DNA of 64,000 bases from Oscillospiraceae bacterium (GTDB lineage: Bacteria; Bacillota; Clostridia; Oscillospirales; Oscillospiraceae): the NCBI GenBank assembly GCA_910574635.1, contig CAJTCG010000003.1, positions 1 through 64,000 of the forward strand, written 5' to 3'. Below the pieces are notes generated by a model that was given only the letters and a program-made list of their open reading frames with translations, did not search any database and had not been told where the DNA came from. Positions 61,316 to 64,000 of the stretch are shown here, in pieces. Each line of letters starts with the position of its first letter. Position 1 is the first letter of the stretch. Made by a program: the position numbers and the translations under genes.

Positions 61316-61648
61316 ATGAAGAAACAGGCCATTGAGCATACCCGGCTGCTGGCGCTTTCATTGCTGGCGGGGGAGGATATGTACGGGTATCAGATGATTG
61401 TGGAGCTGGCCCGGCGGTCCAACCACACCTTCGACATGAAGGAGGGGACGCTGTATCCGGTGCTCCACGGGCTGGAGCAGGAGGGCTTTGTGGAGGCCTA
61501 CCGGAAGCAGGCCCCCACGGGGCGGGAGCGGAAATACTACCACCTCACCCGGAAGGGCCAGGGGGCCCTCCGGGAGGAGGAGGCCGCCTGGAGGCGGTAC
61601 TCCGGGGCGGTGAACGACGTGCTGCGGGGCGGCGCGGAGGCCGTATGA
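61316..61648 (+). CDS. PadR-family transcription regulator
   Basis: 110 residues. Winged helix: LLALSLLAGEDMYGYQMIVE, MKEGTLYPVLHGLEQEGFVE, then a wing RERKYYHLTRKGQG and a C-terminal dimerisation helix. AGGAGG lies 7 nt upstream. Overlaps the next gene by 4 bp. Confidence 0.93.
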   Translation: MKKQAIEHTRLLALSLLAGEDMYGYQMIVELARRSNHTFDMKEGTLYPVLHGLEQEGFVEAYRKQAPTGRERKYYHLTRKGQGALREEEAAWRRYSGAVNDVLRGGAEAV

Positions 61649-62379
61649 CCCGGCAGGAGTTTTTGGACCAGGTGCTCTCGCCCCTGGGGCGGCTGACGGC
61701 CCAGGAGCGGGAGAACGTCCGCCGGGAGCTGGAGGAGCATGTGGAGGACCGGATGGAGGCCCTTTTGGAGATGGGCTGGGATGCGGAACTGGCGGAAGAG
61801 CGGTGCCTGGAGGCCATGGGGGACCCGGCGGAGATTGGCCGGGAGATGGCCAGGCAGTACCGGGGCAAGGGCTGGCTGTGGCTGGGCCGGGCGGCGGTGG
61901 TTTTGACGGTGGTGGTGTGTATCCAGGCGCTGCTTGGCGTCGGGATGCTGGGGGCCGCTTGGGACAGCCTGACGGTCCGGTTCAACCCGCCCAGGACCAT
62001 TTCCATCGGCGAACTGAAGAACGTGGAGGCCGAGGAGGAGCTGGACATCCGTGCGGAGATTGGGAACGATATCCTGCGCATTTACCAGGTGTCCGTGGGG
62101 GAGAAGGACGGCCAAAGGGCGGCCATGGTGCTGGCCTGCGCCTATGACCGCTGGCCCTTCGGCATCGTGGTGGACAGTCTGTTCGGCCGGAGCGAGCTGT
62201 GGAACGAACGGGGCGAGACGGGAACCAGCGGCGGGGGCAGCGGAAACTCGGGGGCGGTATGCGCCGCTCTCTGGGCCCCGGTGGAGACGGGAGACACCCA
62301 CGTCATTTGGGAGTACCGGGCCATCGGGGAGGCCGTCCGGCTGGAAATCCCCCTGCCGGGAGGGGAGGAGGCGGCATGA
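61645..62379 (+). CDS. HAAS/DUF1700-type membrane protein
   Basis: 244 residues. N-terminal HAAS domain (TRQEFLDQVLSPLGRLTAQE to MGDPAEIGREMARQYRG), one membrane segment near residues 78-100, then an extracytoplasmic domain. HAAS proteins are commonly encoded after PadR regulators and are partners in membrane-stress or transport signalling. Confidence 0.82.
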   Translation: MTRQEFLDQVLSPLGRLTAQERENVRRELEEHVEDRMEALLEMGWDAELAEERCLEAMGDPAEIGREMARQYRGKGWLWLGRAAVVLTVVVCIQALLGVGMLGAAWDSLTVRFNPPRTISIGELKNVEAEEELDIRAEIGNDILRIYQVSVGEKDGQRAAMVLACAYDRWPFGIVVDSLFGRSELWNERGETGTSGGGSGNSGAVCAALWAPVETGDTHVIWEYRAIGEAVRLEIPLPGGEEAA

Positions 62380-63038
62380 AGAAAACAAAAATGTCCTCCC
62401 GGAGGAGAAGGACCCTCCGGCGGGTCCTCATCGCGGCGGCGGCGGTGCTGCTGGCAAACCGGATTTTCTGGGTCGGCTTCCTGTTCCCCATCCAGGCCAT
62501 CCGGCATTACGAGGAGCGGCAGGGCACGGGCCGGACGGCGGTGGTCCGCCGGGACTGGGCCCCGGAGATTTTCAAAACCGGCCTGGTGTACCTGACGGAG
62601 AATAAGAACGTCACCATGCTCAGCGGAGCCCGCCTGACACTTTATGGCTGGATGGAGAACTTTGGCGTGCCGTTGGACTGCACAGAGGAAGAGCCCATTC
62701 ACGGCGGCTGGTGGGGTATGAGTCGCCAGGGCCGGGACCCCTTGTTCTATGTCTTCGGCCGGGTGGACGACCCGAGGATCGACCTTCTGACGGTTCAGGT
62801 CTGGTATGAGGACTGGGCGGGCTTCAAGGCTGTCCGGCGAGACATCTTTTCCTGGGGCCTTGAGCGGGAGGACCTGCTGGAAAAGGACGGGCGGTCTTAC
62901 TTCCTGCTGAAAAGCCGTTCGGTGAAGTTTGGAGAGTACGGCTCCAACCTCAGAACCACGGTCACAGGTGTGGACCTGGCGGGGAATGTGATTACCAAAA
63001 TGGAGCTGGACGGGGGCGGGTTTTCTTCCTACAGCTGA
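62376..63038 (+). CDS. Membrane-anchored protein of unknown function
   Basis: 220 residues. Basic N-terminus, membrane segment near residues 17-36 (VLIAAAAVLLANRIFWVGFL), then a beta-rich extracytoplasmic part ending GVDLAGNVITKMELDGGG. Coupled to the HAAS gene by an ATGA overlap. Third gene of the PadR operon. No family recognised. Confidence 0.7.
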   Translation: MKKTKMSSRRRRTLRRVLIAAAAVLLANRIFWVGFLFPIQAIRHYEERQGTGRTAVVRRDWAPEIFKTGLVYLTENKNVTMLSGARLTLYGWMENFGVPLDCTEEEPIHGGWWGMSRQGRDPLFYVFGRVDDPRIDLLTVQVWYEDWAGFKAVRRDIFSWGLEREDLLEKDGRSYFLLKSRSVKFGEYGSNLRTTVTGVDLAGNVITKMELDGGGFSSYS

Positions 63039-63040
63039 AG

Positions 63041-63080
63041 ACACCGAGCCGGGAGGTATTGCCTCCCGGCTCGGTGTTTG
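63041..63080. terminator. Terminator between convergent genes
   Basis: ACACCGAGCCGGGAGG, 5-nt loop, CCTCCCGGCTCGGTGT: a perfect 16-bp stem followed by TTGTTC. Confidence 0.88.
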
Positions 63081-63081
63081 T

Positions 63082-63897
63082 TCAGTCCTTCTTCAAATGC
63101 GCATACCAGAGCAGCGCCGCCAGCCCAACGCCCCCCAGGACATTCCCCAGGGTGACGGGGAGGAGGTTGCCCAGGAGGAAATTGGGAACGGTCAGGGCGG
63201 AAAGGTCCACCCCGGCCTCCTGGGCCAGCTGGAGGTACTGGGGATTTTGAATCGCCAGCAGTCCGGCGGAGACATAGTACATATTCGCCACGCAGTGCTC
63301 GAAGCCGCAGAGGACGAAGTAGCACACCGGGATAAAAGCTCCCATGAAGCGGCCCGCCGCGTCCTGGGCGGAGAGGGCCAGCAGCACCCCCAGGCACACC
63401 AGGACGTTGCAGAAAATCCCCAGCCCAAAGCCGCTTAGAAACGGCAGGGCGCACTTCCCGGCGGCAAGGCGGACGGTGTAGACCGCCAGCCCTCCGGCGG
63501 AGTAGTTCAGCTGCCCGAAAAAGACGCAGCCCGCCGCCGCCAAAAGGGCCCCCAGGAAGTTCCCCAGGTAGACCAGGGCCCAGTTCCGCAAAAGGCCGGA
63601 GAGGGTGCATTTTTGCTCCAGCAGGGAGAGGACCAGCAGGCTGTTCCCGGTGAAGAGCTCCGCCCCGGTGACGATGACCATGCACAGGCCGAAGGGGAAG
63701 AGGAGACCGGAGACGGTCCGGGCAAGGCCCACGTTTTCCAGCCCATGGACGGCGGTGTTGGTGGCGGCGCAGCCCAGGGCGATGAGGGCCCCGGCCAGCA
63801 GGGAGAGGACCAGGAGCTTCCCGGCGCTCTTTTGCGTCTTGGCCGTCCCTCCGGCGGCATAACGCTCCAAAAATTCCTTGGGGGCAAGGTAATGCAA
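63082..63897 (-). CDS. Formate/nitrite transporter (FNT family)
   Basis: 271 residues, six membrane segments. FNT features: GNFLGALLAA in TM3-loop, FGLGIFCNVLVCLGVLLALS, and CFFV-type ends near GFEHCVANMYY (His of the FNT gate). Formate is likely in this fermentative context. TTG start at 63897 with AAGGAG 7 nt upstream; another TTG at 63922-63924 is possible. No ATG fits. Confidence 0.9.
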   Translation of the reverse strand: MHYLAPKEFLERYAAGGTAKTQKSAGKLLVLSLLAGALIALGCAATNTAVHGLENVGLARTVSGLLFPFGLCMVIVTGAELFTGNSLLVLSLLEQKCTLSGLLRNWALVYLGNFLGALLAAAGCVFFGQLNYSAGGLAVYTVRLAAGKCALPFLSGFGLGIFCNVLVCLGVLLALSAQDAAGRFMGAFIPVCYFVLCGFEHCVANMYYVSAGLLAIQNPQYLQLAQEAGVDLSALTVPNFLLGNLLPVTLGNVLGGVGLAALLWYAHLKKD

Positions 63898-64000
63898 GGT
63901 TCTACTCCTTTCAAAGGCCCGCAATGCTTCCGCTCCAAGAGGAGCAGGGACTTGGTTGTGGGGCCTGAGCCCCTGCTCAGGCCATTCTCCTTCTATATGA

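Overview
The window looks like a chromosomal segment of a GC-rich gut Clostridia of the Oscillospiraceae type (Flavonifractor, Lawsonibacter or Intestinimonas-like). This is an inference from gene content: Gram-positive ribosome binding sites, a ctsR-mcsA-clpC stress operon, a V-type ATPase in place of an F-type operon, CarD, NiaR and rubrerythrin, with no outer-membrane genes. Taxonomy cannot be fixed from this window alone.

Layout. 1-700: the 3' part of a 5S rRNA and a tRNA array (Asn, CAT [probably Ile2], Trp, Asp, Thr). 700-3620: remnant of an integrative element next to tRNA-Thr, with a frameshifted tyrosine integrase, a replication-initiator-like HTH protein and an excisionase. 3780-12500: a sucrose operon on the minus strand (LacI regulator, PTS permease, fructokinase, GH13 enzyme, metal-dependent hydrolase, GH32 hydrolase) with two matching LacI operators. 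12500-16220: a second decayed integrase region holding a DUF4417 fusion gene between two copies of an integrase 3' tail. 16500-38140: ordinary chromosome, including an SLH-domain serine hydrolase, CarD, NUDIX, lipid kinase, AI-2E transporter, a complete oligopeptide-type ABC operon, ZIP transporter, ECF sigma/anti-sigma pair, Imm22-like protein, rubrerythrin, metG and NiaR-MATE. 38268-47272: a nine-gene V-ATPase operon whose K subunit carries the Na+-binding residues. 47275-51130: an AT-rich accessory island with a broken resolvase, a broken YgiT-like zinc finger and an interrupted DUF1919 gene. 51170-51900: a second tRNA array on the minus strand. 52000-64000: rluD-like, lspA, clpC-mcsA-ctsR, ferredoxin, radical SAM activase, tdk, mutY, a PadR-controlled membrane operon and a formate/nitrite transporter.

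The most striking structure is at 49867-50589. A 723-bp element interrupts the DUF1919 gene exactly. It has imperfect 24-bp terminal inverted repeats and 8-bp target duplications (TTACCGTT), and removing it restores one continuous reading frame. It has no transposase. Its only cargo is a GNAT acetyltransferase gene with its own consensus promoter and its own terminator, so it looks like a non-autonomous mobile insertion cassette.

Other points worth following: every mobility gene in the accessory regions is broken by a single-base indel while the core genes are intact; several intercistronic RNA hairpins are visible (in the sucrose operon, the ABC operon, the V-ATPase operon and over the rubrerythrin ribosome site); and promoter-operator architectures can be read directly for LacI, CtsR, PadR and the ECF sigma factor.
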